Part shown: piece after piece, positions 1-8,935 of the stretch
Layout of the letters: each line of letters opens with the position of its first letter
How positions within the stretch are numbered: position 1 is the first letter of the stretch
Source of the DNA: Arthrobacter frigidicola
GTDB taxonomy: Bacteria; Actinomycetota; Actinomycetes; Actinomycetales; Micrococcaceae
Length of the DNA: 64,000 bases
Assembly (NCBI GenBank): GCA_003602285.1
Contig: QZVU01000008.1
Location: 62,001 to 126,000, forward strand
Reading direction: 5' to 3'
Notes under the pieces: model-generated
Told to the model about the DNA's origin: nothing
The model's database searches: none
Seen by the model: only the letters and a program-made list of their open reading frames with translations
Program-made: the position numbers and the translations under genes

Positions 1-48
1 CCTCGGATGCGCGGTAAAGGGAGGCGGGCGGTGTCTGCGTCACGGTCG

Positions 49-969
49 TCATGCCCCCTGGGATTGTTCCTGAGAGAGGGAGATGAGGGTTCGATAGACC
101 CCCGTGTGGTCGAGAGCGCCGTCGCCATCGGCGACCATCCGCTCGAAGAGCCGGCTTACCCCGGCGGTCGTCGGCAGGACGAGGCCATTCGCGGCGGCCG
201 ATTCTGCAATGAAACGCAAGTCCTTCAGCTGGTTCGCGGCACTGCCGCCCTCGGCAAAGTCCTCGTGGATCCACTTCTCGCCCTTCTGCTCAACTACGGC
301 GGTGCGGGCGAGCCCTCCCTGCAGAAGTTCGCGGAGAAGTTCGAGGTCGAGGCCCGCCGTGCGGCCCAGGAGCATGGCCTCCGAGACTGCGGCGACAGTG
401 CCGGCGACGACGATCTGGTTGCAGGCTTTCGCCAAAGCTCCGGATCCGCTCGAGCCAAGGTAGCGGACCGTCTGGCCGATGTGAGCGAACACGGGCAGGA
501 GGGAATCGGCCACGATGCGGTTCCCGCCGATCATCACGCTCAGCGTGCCCTCTCGGGCGCCGACGGTGCCGCCGCTGAGCGGCGCGTCGATCAGATCGAC
601 GCCGTCCTCTTCGGCGAGCCTCGCGGCCAGTCGAGCGACCGCGGTCGGTGACACGGTGCCGTGCACGACCAAGATCGGGCGTTCGATCCCTGCGGCCCGC
701 CAACCGGCGCGGAGGCCGTCCTCGCCGTCGAGGAGAGACTCGACGTGGACGAGATCGGGTAACACCGTCAGGGTGATGGGCGCGGCAGCGTCGCGGGGAC
801 GCCGGGCGACCCGGGCGCCGAGAGCGGCGAGCCGGTCGGTTTTCGCTACTGTGCGATTCCAGACGGTAATGGACCCCAGCCCGTCGAGCAGGTTTTGCGC
901 CATGGGCTCGCCCATCGGGCCCAGGCCGAGGAGGGAGACAGCCGAGGAGGCGGGAACGTTCGAGGTCAC
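49..969 (-). CDS. NAD-binding 3-hydroxyisobutyrate dehydrogenase family protein
   Basis: Member of the beta-hydroxyacid dehydrogenase family, which oxidises beta-hydroxyacids such as 3-hydroxyisobutyrate, tartronate semialdehyde or threonate with NAD(P). The 306-aa product has the N-terminal Rossmann motif GLGPMG (residues 15-20), the family substrate-binding segment DAPLSGG (128-134) and the catalytic lysine at about residue 181 in GSGALAKACNQ. The GTG start at 969 is chosen because AAAGG lies about 10 nt upstream and longer readings run into the preceding gene. It is the second gene of a minus-strand unit behind the SAF-domain oxidoreductase, after a hairpin. The context (TRAP transporter, LacI regulator) suggests sugar-acid catabolism; the substrate is not determined. 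Confidence 0.88.
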   Translation of the reverse strand: MTSNVPASSAVSLLGLGPMGEPMAQNLLDGLGSITVWNRTVAKTDRLAALGARVARRPRDAAAPITLTVLPDLVHVESLLDGEDGLRAGWRAAGIERPILVVHGTVSPTAVARLAARLAEEDGVDLIDAPLSGGTVGAREGTLSVMIGGNRIVADSLLPVFAHIGQTVRYLGSSGSGALAKACNQIVVAGTVAAVSEAMLLGRTAGLDLELLRELLQGGLARTAVVEQKGEKWIHEDFAEGGSAANQLKDLRFIAESAAANGLVLPTTAGVSRLFERMVADGDGALDHTGVYRTLISLSQEQSQGA

Positions 970-1075
970 GGCGAGCAACCTTTCATCGGAGGAGGAATGC
1001 AGGTCATCTGATCGGCCCCAGGGGGCTGTGGCGACGTCGTCGGTCTCGAAGGGTGAGACGGTGATGGAGACCAAT

Positions 1076-1102
1076 CCCGGGCGCCGATGACCGGCGCCCG
1101 GG
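1076..1102. terminator. Intergenic hairpin between the two dehydrogenase genes
   Basis: A perfect 11-bp stem (CCCGGGCGCCG and its complement) with a 5-nt loop lies between the stop at 1118 and the start at 969. It lacks a clear U tract on the minus strand, so it may attenuate rather than fully terminate. Confidence 0.6.
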
Positions 1103-1117
1103 CCGACCGCGACGGTC

Positions 1118-2455
1118 CTAGTCCGCGAGCAGTGCCTCGGTCTCCCGGCGCAGTTCCAGCGCTTCTGCAAGCGAGTCGTCCATGATGACGTCGTCCCAAC
1201 CGACTGTGGCGCCCTGAGCGATGTCGTTGCGGAGCTCGACGTGGTGCGCCAGAGCGACAGGGAGCGCCCCATTCGCCACGGAGTGCTTCGCGGAGACGAG
1301 CTTGCCGTAGACGGTGTAGCCGCCTTCGCCGTCGAGGAACTCGCCGGCCTTGAGGTCCTTCTTGGCTGTTGCGACAACGTCTCCGTAGAAGCCGTCGGGG
1401 TGCCCGGTGGAGATCCCCCGGAGGGCCGCATTGGCAATCGAGACATTGAGTTCGAGTCCGACGTAGTGGTACGGGCGGTACAGGGCCGCGTACTGCTTCG
1501 TGGGATCGGGGTGCCAGGGATACTCGTCGAAGCAGGTCGACACGTAGTCGTTCGTCGCTTTCACGACGACGTACATGCCCTCTTGCGTGTTATGAGGGAT
1601 CGGGGATCCATCACGGCGAACACTCGACATCACATCGACCGTTCCTTCGTGGGCGAGCGTGCCACCGATTGAGCGGGGGCGGCCGATCGTCGCGATTTCC
1701 TCGACGTCGCCGGGGGTGAAGGTGAGGCCCTCGTCGGAGGGGACGAGGCGTGCGGCGTTCGCGACCGCCGCCATCTCGATCGCCGCCTTGGTGCCGTCGC
1801 GGAACGAGGTGTGCATGTTGGGGTTCAACTGGCCGGAATCGGTGAGCTCCTTAGAGAACTCCCAGTTCTCCCAGACATTGTCGGGGTTCATTTGGTGATA
1901 GTGCTCAAGGAACTTGGCACCCTTGCCGGCGCAGACCACGTCGAACCCGCTGGTACGCGCCCAGTCGACCAATTCCATGATCAGGGCGGGTTGGTCACCG
2001 TAAGCCATGGAGTACACCACCGCGGCCTTCTCAGCTCTTTTCGCCAGGGCTGGACCGGCGAGGGCATCCGCCTCGACCGTGACCATGATGATGTGCTTGC
2101 CCGTCTCGATGGACCGGAGGGCGTGATGGATGCCGACGATGGGATTACCCGTGGCCTCCACAATCACGTCGATATCGGCGTCGAACAAGTCCGACGCGTC
2201 GCTGACGATAGCGGTCGTGCGGTTGGCCAGGGCCTCCGGGACATTGGCGGCGATCTGATCAGCTGGCCAGTTCACGAGGCGGAACGCGCCCTTCGCCCGT
2301 TCGAGATTGATATCGGCGATGCCGACGACATGCACCCCGGGGATGTTCCGGGCTTGGGCCAAATACATCGTCCCGTACCGACCGGCACCAATCATGCCGA
2401 TGCGGATGGGCCGGCCCTCCTGCTCTCGATCACTCAGCAATTTGTGCAGATTCAC
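1118..2455 (-). CDS. NAD(P)-binding oxidoreductase with C-terminal SAF domain (homoserine dehydrogenase-like, COG4091 type)
   Basis: The 445-aa product has an N-terminal Rossmann fold with IGMIGAGRYGT near residues 18-28, a central domain with an EATGNP motif, and a C-terminal part starting near VATAKKDLKAGE that matches an SAF domain. This architecture is that of the predicted homoserine-dehydrogenase-like family often found with sugar-acid or organic-acid transport genes; the reaction is unknown. The GTG start at 2455 has GAAAGG 6 nt upstream, and longer readings are artefactual. It is divergent from the lacI gene. Two operator-like palindromes lie in the shared upstream region, so it is very likely repressed by that LacI protein. 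Confidence 0.85.
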   Translation of the reverse strand: MNLHKLLSDREQEGRPIRIGMIGAGRYGTMYLAQARNIPGVHVVGIADINLERAKGAFRLVNWPADQIAANVPEALANRTTAIVSDASDLFDADIDVIVEATGNPIVGIHHALRSIETGKHIIMVTVEADALAGPALAKRAEKAAVVYSMAYGDQPALIMELVDWARTSGFDVVCAGKGAKFLEHYHQMNPDNVWENWEFSKELTDSGQLNPNMHTSFRDGTKAAIEMAAVANAARLVPSDEGLTFTPGDVEEIATIGRPRSIGGTLAHEGTVDVMSSVRRDGSPIPHNTQEGMYVVVKATNDYVSTCFDEYPWHPDPTKQYAALYRPYHYVGLELNVSIANAALRGISTGHPDGFYGDVVATAKKDLKAGEFLDGEGGYTVYGKLVSAKHSVANGALPVALAHHVELRNDIAQGATVGWDDVIMDDSLAEALELRRETEALLAD

Positions 2456-2554
2456 GTCTGACCTTTCAGATCCGTTGGATCGCGTGAGCGGGGGCAGCGG
2501 GAGAGCAATTGTCTCCAGCAACACCGTCGTCGCGTTAGCTGGTGGGGCGGCTAT

Positions 2555-2578
2555 AAAAGTGGAACCGTTACCACTTTT
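2555..2578. promoter_or_regulatory. LacI-type operator O1
   Basis: A near-perfect 24-nt palindrome whose core reads AGTGGAACCGTTACCACT lies 100 nt upstream of the SAF-domain oxidoreductase. The same motif recurs at 2666-2684 and 7509-7529, matching the CG-centred palindromes bound by LacI-family repressors. Confidence 0.72.
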
Positions 2579-2665
2579 GTACCAGTATCGTGGACCGACT
2601 GTCAACGGGCGCCGTGCATCACCCAACGCCCCGTGTTGACACGGTTCGAACATTCGGTGTTCGAT

Positions 2666-2684
2666 AGTGGGACCGGTTCCATCT
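2666..2684. promoter_or_regulatory. LacI-type operator O2
   Basis: The sequence AGTGGGACCGGTTCCATCT lies about 90 nt before the lacI start and resembles O1 and O3. It would allow autoregulation of the repressor. Confidence 0.65.
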
Positions 2685-2771
2685 GCCTCCACGAACCCCT
2701 CGAAGGGCCGCAGTGGACGTGTCGGCACTTCTGCGCTCCGGTGTCCTGTACTCGAGAACCGGAGAAGTGAC

Positions 2772-3803
2772 GTGAAAAAGGCACCGACCATCCGTGATGT
2801 GGCGGCGGCCGCAAACGTCTCCGTCTCGGTCGTCTCGCGCGTCATCAACGAGGGATCCGGGCCGGTCGCGCCGGCGACCCGGGAGAAGGTCGTAGCCACG
2901 ATCGCCGAACTCAACTTCCGGCCCCGAGCTGCAGCCAGGGAGCTCAGTCAGGGTCAAGGACTGACGATCGGGCTGGTCCTTGCGGATCTGACCAATCCGT
3001 TCTTCGCCAGTCTCGCCGACCGGGTGGTTTGGGAGGCGCGCGGACGAGGAGTTCAGGTGGTCCTCATGACCACGCAGGAGGATTCGCACGTCGAGGCGCA
3101 GTCCCTCGCCACACTGCTGGACCGATCAGTCGGAGGAGTCATCGCCACCCCCACCGGCGGCAATGTCGATCAGTGGAAGCGGCTGCAGGACGTCGGGGTG
3201 GACGTCGTCTTCGTCGACCGCTCGATCTCGGAGCTCGAGAACGTCGACGTGGTCAGCATTCAGAACAACGACTCCGCCGCGACCGCGACGGAGCACCTCC
3301 TCGACCTCGGACACACCCGCATCGCCCTCATCTCCGGTCCGAGTTCCACCTCGACGGGCAGGGCCAGGGTCGACGGCTACCGCAGCGCTCTCGAGCGCGT
3401 CGGCGTCCAAGTGGACCCGGACCTGATCCGAGGAGTCCCCTTCCGTGGGGACGCGGGAGCCGATGCCGCCACGGCGCTCCTCGCGCTCCCGGACAGGCCG
3501 ACCGCACTCGTCGTGGCTAATACGGCTCAGGTGCAGAGCACCGTCCGGCGGCTCTTTCAGACGGGTGTCCGGATCCCGGACGAGTTGTCCATAATCGTCT
3601 TCGATGACAATCCCTGGACTCAGCTCGTCACCCCTCCGCTCAGTGTCGTCAGGCAGCCGATCGACCTGCTCGCCCGCCACTCCGTGGACCTGGTGGTCGG
3701 CCGTATGGGCGGCAAGCTGCCCCGGCAGGCTCGCACCGTCGAGGTGCAGGCCGAGTTCGTCTCGCGGGGCAGCTGCAGCGCCCCGGGAAGGGTACTCGGC
3801 TGA
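2772..3803 (+). CDS. LacI family transcriptional regulator
   Basis: The 343-aa protein begins with a classical LacI helix-turn-helix (TIRDVAAAANVSVSVVSRVI, about residues 5-24) followed by the hinge region and a periplasmic-binding-protein-like effector domain (GLVLADLTNPFF onward). Length is typical of the family. The GTG start has GGAGAAG 4 nt upstream. It is divergent from the dehydrogenase operon. Three copies of a shared palindrome, upstream of the dehydrogenases, in front of lacI and upstream of dctP, make it the likely repressor of the whole 0-7.5 kb cluster. The effector would be the substrate of the TRAP transporter or a metabolite of it. Confidence 0.9.
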   Translation: MKKAPTIRDVAAAANVSVSVVSRVINEGSGPVAPATREKVVATIAELNFRPRAAARELSQGQGLTIGLVLADLTNPFFASLADRVVWEARGRGVQVVLMTTQEDSHVEAQSLATLLDRSVGGVIATPTGGNVDQWKRLQDVGVDVVFVDRSISELENVDVVSIQNNDSAATATEHLLDLGHTRIALISGPSSTSTGRARVDGYRSALERVGVQVDPDLIRGVPFRGDAGADAATALLALPDRPTALVVANTAQVQSTVRRLFQTGVRIPDELSIIVFDDNPWTQLVTPPLSVVRQPIDLLARHSVDLVVGRMGGKLPRQARTVEVQAEFVSRGSCSAPGRVLG

Positions 3804-3859
3804 CGCGCCCCGCATCCATCACGTGCACCGAAACCACCATTCCCATCGAGGAGATATCC

Positions 3860-4177
3860 ATGAGCACTGCTGTCGTCGTCACCGTGACCTTCGTCCCCGC
3901 CGAAGGAGCGCGCGATTCGATGATCGCCGCACTGTCCACCGCCATCGCGGAGGTGCACAAGGAGGACGGGTGCGAACTCTATGCCATCCATAACGCGCCT
4001 GACGGCACGGTCGTCATGCTCGAGAAGTGGACTTCCAAAAAGGCGCTGGAAGCGCACGCGGCCGGGCCAGCGGTCGCCGATCTAAATGCGTCGCTGGTGG
4101 GGCTGCTCGCCGTTCCGCCCGCGGTGACCGAGCTCGCTCCAATCGCGGCCGGCACGCCGGAGCAGGGCCAGCTTTAG
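3860..4177 (+). CDS. Antibiotic biosynthesis monooxygenase (ABM) domain protein
   Basis: The 105-aa product has the pattern of the dimeric ferredoxin-like ABM fold: VVVTVTFVPAEG at the N-terminus, a central EDGCELYAIH and the VMLEKWTSKKALEAHAAGPA segment with the conserved E-W and H. Such small proteins act as quinol-type monooxygenases or as accessory factors in degradative operons. The start has GAGGAGATATCC directly upstream. It lies 56 nt downstream of lacI on the same strand and ends at a strong hairpin, so the two are probably co-transcribed. The exact role is unknown. Confidence 0.8.
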   Translation: MSTAVVVTVTFVPAEGARDSMIAALSTAIAEVHKEDGCELYAIHNAPDGTVVMLEKWTSKKALEAHAAGPAVADLNASLVGLLAVPPAVTELAPIAAGTPEQGQL

Positions 4178-4189
4178 TACTTCACGCTC

Positions 4190-4236
4190 ACAACGAGAAG
4201 AGGACCCACGCGATGCGTGGGTCCTCTTCTCGTTGT
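4190..4236. terminator. Bidirectional terminator, 22-bp perfect stem
   Basis: A 22-bp perfect inverted repeat with a GAT loop (arms 4190-4211 and 4215-4236) separates the convergent ABM-domain gene and the TRAP permease gene. Confidence 0.85.
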
Positions 4237-4280
4237 GTCTCACCGGACGGGGGAACTCCTCGGCGTGGTGCCCGCGCGCG

Positions 4281-5573
4281 TCACCTGCCGACCGGGACGT
4301 AGCCGGTGAGCCACTCCGCCGGCAGCAGGACCAGACCGGGGAACACCGCCAGGAGGAGGACCGCCACGGCGAGCACCACATAGTGCGGCAGTGCAGCTCG
4401 GACGATCTGCTCCATGGGGAGCTTCGCGACGAAAGAGGTCGCGAACAACGACACGCCGACGGGCGGGGTGACCAGACCGATGGACAGGGCGGCGACCAGG
4501 AAGACCACGAAATGCAGCGGATCGACCCCGGCTGCGACGGCTGTCGGCATGAGGACCGGAATCGTCAGGAGGATCGCCGCGGTGATGTCCATCAACGCTC
4601 CGACGAGTAGGAGGATCAGCCCGATGATGAGCATGATGGCGGTGGGGTCCGTGGTCAGTGACGTGAGTCCGCTACTCACGCGTGCCGGGAGTCCGTCAAT
4701 GGTGAAGATGTATGAGGCGACACTGGCCACCATCGCGATGAACAGGATCGTGCCGGTCGTGACCCCCGCCTCGATGAACATCGCGGGAAGGTGTCGCGGC
4801 CTCATGTCCCGATATACGAACATTCCGACCATGACGCTGTAGATAACAGCGATCGCGGCCGCTTCGGTTGGAGTGAAGAGACCGCCGAACAGGCCGAGCA
4901 GGATCACGACAGGTCCGCCCAGTGCGGGGATGCCGACGACGATCGAGGTGATGCTCTCTTTGAAGCTGGCGCGAGAGATCACCCCGTACTTCTTACGCAC
5001 CGAAAGCACGTAGTTCAGCACCATCAGTACAGCGATGAAGACCGCGGAGGGGCCAAATCCGCCGGCCAGCGCCGATCCCACAGACACTCCGGCCGAGGAT
5101 GCCGCGATGATCATGAGGATGCTGGGCGGGATGACCGACGACAGAGTGGAGGTCACCATGGTCATCGCCGCGCCGTAGGCCTTCGGGTAACCGTGGTCGG
5201 TCATCGCCTTGATCTCGATCTTGCCGAGGCTGACGACATCCGCGACCGACGAGCCGGAGATGCCTCCGAAGATCGCACTGCCGACGATGTTGACCTGGCC
5301 GAGTCCTCCGCGGAAGCGTCCGAAGACCACCGAGGCGCCTTGGAAGATGCGCTCCGAGATTCCACCTCCGGCCATCACGTTGCCGGCGAGCACGAAGAGG
5401 GGCACTGCGATGAGCAGGAAGCTGTTCATGGAGCTGAACATGGTCTGCGCCATCAGACTCAAGGGGACGTCGAAAACCACAAGAGTGACCACGACGCCCA
5501 TGCCGAGCGCTAGAGAGAGCGGCACGCCGATCGCGAGAAGGATGAAGAAGATTGCAATGAGGGTGATGCTCAT
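4281..5573 (-). CDS. dctM: TRAP transporter large permease subunit (DctM type)
   Basis: A hydrophobic 430-aa integral membrane protein with about a dozen predicted helices. The start (MSITLIAIFFILLAIGVPLS) and internal segments such as GGISGSSVADV and IPPSI are typical of DctM permeases. It forms the sodium-driven translocation channel with DctQ and receives substrate from DctP. The ATG at 5573 overlaps the dctQ stop codon (TAATG), giving translational coupling and ruling out the longer reading. It is the last gene of a dctP-dctQ-dctM unit and ends at the terminator shared with the convergent ABM gene. Confidence 0.93.
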   Translation of the reverse strand: MSITLIAIFFILLAIGVPLSLALGMGVVVTLVVFDVPLSLMAQTMFSSMNSFLLIAVPLFVLAGNVMAGGGISERIFQGASVVFGRFRGGLGQVNIVGSAIFGGISGSSVADVVSLGKIEIKAMTDHGYPKAYGAAMTMVTSTLSSVIPPSILMIIAASSAGVSVGSALAGGFGPSAVFIAVLMVLNYVLSVRKKYGVISRASFKESITSIVVGIPALGGPVVILLGLFGGLFTPTEAAAIAVIYSVMVGMFVYRDMRPRHLPAMFIEAGVTTGTILFIAMVASVASYIFTIDGLPARVSSGLTSLTTDPTAIMLIIGLILLLVGALMDITAAILLTIPVLMPTAVAAGVDPLHFVVFLVAALSIGLVTPPVGVSLFATSFVAKLPMEQIVRAALPHYVVLAVAVLLLAVFPGLVLLPAEWLTGYVPVGR

Positions 5574-6148
5574 TATGCGATGACCTCCCCTTGCAGCATC
5601 CGGTGTCGGAGATCCTTGTCGAAGTAGACCGACTGGATGGTGCCGAGCAGCGAGAGGACTGCTCCGACTCCCAATGGAACAGTGATGATCCACAGGCTCA
5701 GTGCAAGAGCCGGGCTGGTTTCATTCGTGCGTATCTGTTGGAGGATGAGCTCGAACGACGTCCAGGAGAGCACACCAAAAAACGTGACCGCACATACTAC
5801 GGTCGCGTGCAGGGAGAAATCCTTCAGCCAGCGCGGGCCCTTGGCAACGAAGTAGGAAACGCGGGGGTGAACCGCTGCCCTGAACCCCGCGGCGAGCCCG
5901 AGGAACACGCCGTCCATGAAGAGGAATCGCGCTGCCTCTTCGGTCCACGCCGCCGACGATCCGGTGAAACGCCCGATGATCTGGATCATCAGCACCACCA
6001 GCATGCCGAGGAGGCCGATGGCCAGCAGCACCTCGACGACCCGCCACAGGGCGCCGCTCTTCTTCAGCTGGTCGGCATCCGGGAGCACCGCGATGAGCGG
6101 CTCCTCGAGCGGTTTCCCGTCAGGGGAATCATCATTTCGATCACGCAT
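5573..6148 (-). CDS. dctQ: TRAP transporter small permease subunit (DctQ type)
   Basis: The 191-aa protein has four predicted transmembrane helices, with the conserved DctQ segment FTGSSAAWTEEAARFLFMDG (about residues 61-80; TEEAARF is the family signature). It is the small membrane subunit of a tripartite TRAP transporter, coupled to dctM by a TAATG overlap and lying 36 nt after dctP. The N-terminal 30 residues are hydrophilic. Confidence 0.92.
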   Translation of the reverse strand: MRDRNDDSPDGKPLEEPLIAVLPDADQLKKSGALWRVVEVLLAIGLLGMLVVLMIQIIGRFTGSSAAWTEEAARFLFMDGVFLGLAAGFRAAVHPRVSYFVAKGPRWLKDFSLHATVVCAVTFFGVLSWTSFELILQQIRTNETSPALALSLWIITVPLGVGAVLSLLGTIQSVYFDKDLRHRMLQGEVIA

Positions 6149-6184
6149 TGTTGACCCTCGTCTCGTCGGTTTGATTCGGCTCGG

Positions 6185-7234
6185 TTAGCGTCCGACGAAG
6201 TCGAGCGACTTCTCCATGAACTCGGCACCAACAAGATCCTCGAAGGTGGGGTAAAGCTCTTCAGCTCGCTGCGCGAACTCCTCTCGCCCGGCGTCGCTCA
6301 ACTCGTTGACCTTCACGCCCTGCTCTTCGAGCTCGGCAAGATTTTCCTCGACCTGAGCATCGTCAGCCTCGCGCTTCCATTCGAACGTGTCGGCGGCGGC
6401 TTCGCGGAGGACGTCCTGCACCTCTGCACTGTAGCCGTCGAACTCTTCCTGGTTGAATCCGAGGACCCAAGCGTCCGAGATGTGATTCGTCAGGGAGAGG
6501 TGGTCCTGAACCTCGAAGAGCTTGTTCGCGACCGGGACCTCGAGGGCGTTTTCCTGCCCGTCGATGGTGCCCAGCTGCAGTGCAGTGTAGACCTCCTTGA
6601 AGTCCATCGGAGTGGGGTTCGCCCCGAGATCTCCGAAAAACTTCACCCACAGCTCGTTTTGCGGGACACGGAGCTTGAGTCCTTCGAGGTCCGCCGGCTC
6701 CTCGATCGCGGTTTTGGAGTTCGTGATGACACGCGGCGTCCGGGTGAGCAGCGACAGTCCCGAAATACCCTGTTCCTCGAGCGAGCCGAGCAGCTCCTGC
6801 CCGGGCTCCCCCTGGAGGTAGCCGGTGAACTGGTCCATGTCCTCGAACAGGTATGGAACGCTGATGGCGTTCATCCGCGGTTCGAACGACGCGTAGACCG
6901 AGGTGGAGATGATGGTCGCTTCGAGGGTGCCGTTGCCCAGCAGGTTCACGGCCGCGTTCTGGTCTCCTCCAAACAGCGTTCCGTCGGTGAAGACCTCCAC
7001 TTTCACCGCGCCGTCGCTTAGCTCGCTCGCCTGCTCGGCGAAGTGGTTGGCGGCGTTCGCGACTGCTGAACCGGCCGGGTCCCCAAGCGCGAGGCGGATA
7101 CTTGTGGACTCTACGGCGGCACCAGAGTCGCCACCGGTGCTGCCACTCGTGTCGCTTCCGGTGGAGCAGGCTGTGAGCATCGACCCAGCGAGGCCGGTAA
7201 GAGCGAGAGCCGTGAGGGCGCGAGTGATTTTCAT
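6185..7234 (-). CDS. dctP: TRAP transporter substrate-binding lipoprotein (DctP type)
   Basis: The 349-aa protein begins with a lipoprotein signal (lipobox LTAC, Cys 23) and has the DctP fold: IRLALGDPAGSAVANAANHF, VFTDGTLFGG and the substrate-carboxylate region RVPQNELWVKFFGDLGANPT. DctP proteins usually bind carboxylates such as sugar acids through a conserved arginine, so an acidic substrate is likely. In a Gram-positive it would be lipid-anchored outside the membrane. It heads the dctP-Q-M operon, which has a long leader and a LacI-type operator about 275 nt upstream. Confidence 0.93.
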   Translation of the reverse strand: MKITRALTALALTGLAGSMLTACSTGSDTSGSTGGDSGAAVESTSIRLALGDPAGSAVANAANHFAEQASELSDGAVKVEVFTDGTLFGGDQNAAVNLLGNGTLEATIISTSVYASFEPRMNAISVPYLFEDMDQFTGYLQGEPGQELLGSLEEQGISGLSLLTRTPRVITNSKTAIEEPADLEGLKLRVPQNELWVKFFGDLGANPTPMDFKEVYTALQLGTIDGQENALEVPVANKLFEVQDHLSLTNHISDAWVLGFNQEEFDGYSAEVQDVLREAAADTFEWKREADDAQVEENLAELEEQGVKVNELSDAGREEFAQRAEELYPTFEDLVGAEFMEKSLDFVGR

Positions 7235-7508
7235 GATTTCTCCATTGAATCGATGAGGTTCAGGCCGATGTGACCAGAAAGTGGTGCTGGGTTCTCCGCA
7301 GCGGGCTCACCCGTAAGGGGCGCGGTGCCTGCGGCATGGGTCGAGGATTGCTGCGGGCGGCTCGCTCGCAGCGCCAGCGGAACTGGGCTGCGGATGCCCT
7401 CCGCTCGCTGCGATGGGCTGAAGGGGATGCAGGTCATGTCTTCCCTCTCCTTGGTTCCTCGGGACGAAGAGCGCCGCAGAGCGGTGGACGGCGATGTCGT
7501 GCAATACC

Positions 7509-7529
7509 AGGTGGTATCGGTTCCACTTT
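7509..7529. promoter_or_regulatory. LacI-type operator O3 upstream of dctP
   Basis: The sequence GTGGTATCGGTTCCACTTT matches the complement of O1 with one substitution in the 18-nt core, extending into the flanking TTTGTAC. It links the transporter operon to the LacI regulator 4.7 kb away. Confidence 0.72.
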
Positions 7530-7777
7530 TGTACCACCCATGTTGTGAGGGCGTCAAGGAGGGGAAGGACCGGAAGTGTGCACCCGCAGTCGGAGCGAGT
7601 CAGGGCTAGACATCTACGACGGGGTCGAGGAGTCGGTCATCGGACCATGCGTGGCCGCTTTCGGTCTCACCGGGGCACCAGCGAACAACCCGAGATTTCC
7701 CGCTGCCTAGATCTACTCGTGGTGATGGTGCTCACGAGTCATTACCTCTCGGTGCCTGCTTCGCCTGAACGGCCCGG

Positions 7778-8285
7778 CTAGGAGGATGGTCAGGTCAAAG
7801 AATCATCGCCCAAGTCATGCAGCGACCCCGCCACTCCCTCATGAAGTAGTAAGAAAGACCAAACAGGGCTTCGCGACAGAAAGGCGGCACCCAGCCCCAG
7901 GAAAACTCCAAAACAGTCACCAGAACCGGCACCCGGACCGTAGAAGTGGGCCGGCTGTCCACAGTCAGAGAGCAAAAGGGCCTCTGACTAGGGGAAACAT
8001 ATGCCCGAAGTGGGACTCGAACCGGACCCCAGCCCTTGCGGATACTGGGCTCCTCAGGAAACATGCGCAATCCGGCCCGGTCCGACCGATGTACGACCCG
8101 ATCCGAAGCCCCAGGTGTGGACACTGTCCACACCCCCGCTTTTCCCTACCAGGCGCCTTCCCGAACACTGCCGCACCCCGCACTGACAGGGTGCGGCGCT
8201 TCTTTGCCATAAAACAACCTGATCCTGCCGGAGAAATTCAACCGCGGCCGCGAGCGGCAAAGGCGCAGCCGGCCTAGGCCGACGG
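7778..8285 (+). repeat. Dispersed repeat, copy A
   Basis: First full copy of the family found also at 17.4, 31.6, 43.3, 52.9 and 59.0 kb. It holds in order a conserved block ending near ATGAAGTAGTAAGAA, a small hairpin (AGTCAGAG/CTCTGACT), a T-arm-like block (GGGACTCGAACC), the palindrome GTGTGGACACTGTCCACAC at 8115-8133 and a terminator-like hairpin at 8170-8197. Open frames inside it are treated as chance. Confidence 0.85.
8170..8197. terminator. Terminator-like hairpin inside repeat copy A
   Basis: A 9-bp stem (GCCGCACCC / GGGTGCGGC) is followed by GCTTCTTT. The same hairpin is conserved in copies C and F and weakened in D. Confidence 0.6.
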
Positions 8286-8935
8286 GTTTGGGCCCCAGAG
8301 CGCGGTCGGCAAGATGTCCCGGGGTGAGTTCCGTGGCGGAGAATCCGATCTGCGACACCTAGGTCCAGACCTACCCCGAGGAGGTTGTTGGTGAGCGTTA
8401 AGGGGAAACCGCCGTCCAGCCGTGCTCACCGGTGGAGTGCTGCGCTCAGCGTTGTGTTTACAGGGGCTATTAAGTAGCCAGACCCGCCAGTTGCAGTACC
8501 CCAGTGAACGGCGAGGGCTGAATATTGGATTAAAATCAGGCCGCTGACGTCCTCGCAAACGTCCCTCCGAAGAGCCGAACATAATAGGTGGCGTGTTCCG
8601 CGCGTTCTGATCCCGGGAGTTGATCCTGACCTGTTTCATCTCTCCCATCCAGACTCCCCCGTGATCAACAAAGGCCCTTTTCGCTCGTGCTGGCAATAGG
8701 CACAGTGAGACACATTGCTGAGACATGACGCGACCATGAGATGCCCGGAGAACCTGGACCTCGGCTATGGATCGCAGCCCTGGATGGCTATCTTTCTGCA
8801 CCGCTATGTGGCGAACCGGATTGGGCAGCTCGCCTCGCTTCTCATGCGTTTCGAGACACTGAGGCTATGAGACGCCCAATGTGTGCAGAGAAGGAGTCGG
8901 GGCCCGGGGGCGGGATCGCCTATCGCATCAGCTGG
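8286..8935. other. Intergenic stretch without a convincing gene
   Basis: A minus-strand open frame (8274-8801) covers most of this region, but its composition is unlike a protein and no family was recognised. No tRNA or insertion sequence is apparent. Confidence 0.4.

Noticed and set aside
4233-6154. Long plus-strand frames over the TRAP genes
   Set aside because: They are antisense shadows of the well-supported dctM and dctQ genes, rich in His, Asp and Arg as expected for such shadows.
7997-8030. tRNA gene suggested by GGTTCGAGTCC on the minus strand of each repeat
   Set aside because: The T stem does not pair, and no acceptor 5' strand or anticodon arm is found at the right distance.
7795-8133. 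Minus-strand open frame starting in the palindrome (MWTVSTPGASDR...), seen in copies A, D and F of the repeat
   Set aside because: It follows from DNA identity among copies, is broken in others and has no recognisable protein character; the conserved hairpins and palindrome explain the conservation better.
8274-8801. 175-codon minus-strand frame as a gene
   Set aside because: Composition is unlike a protein, no ribosome site is seen, and part of it overlaps the end of repeat copy A.
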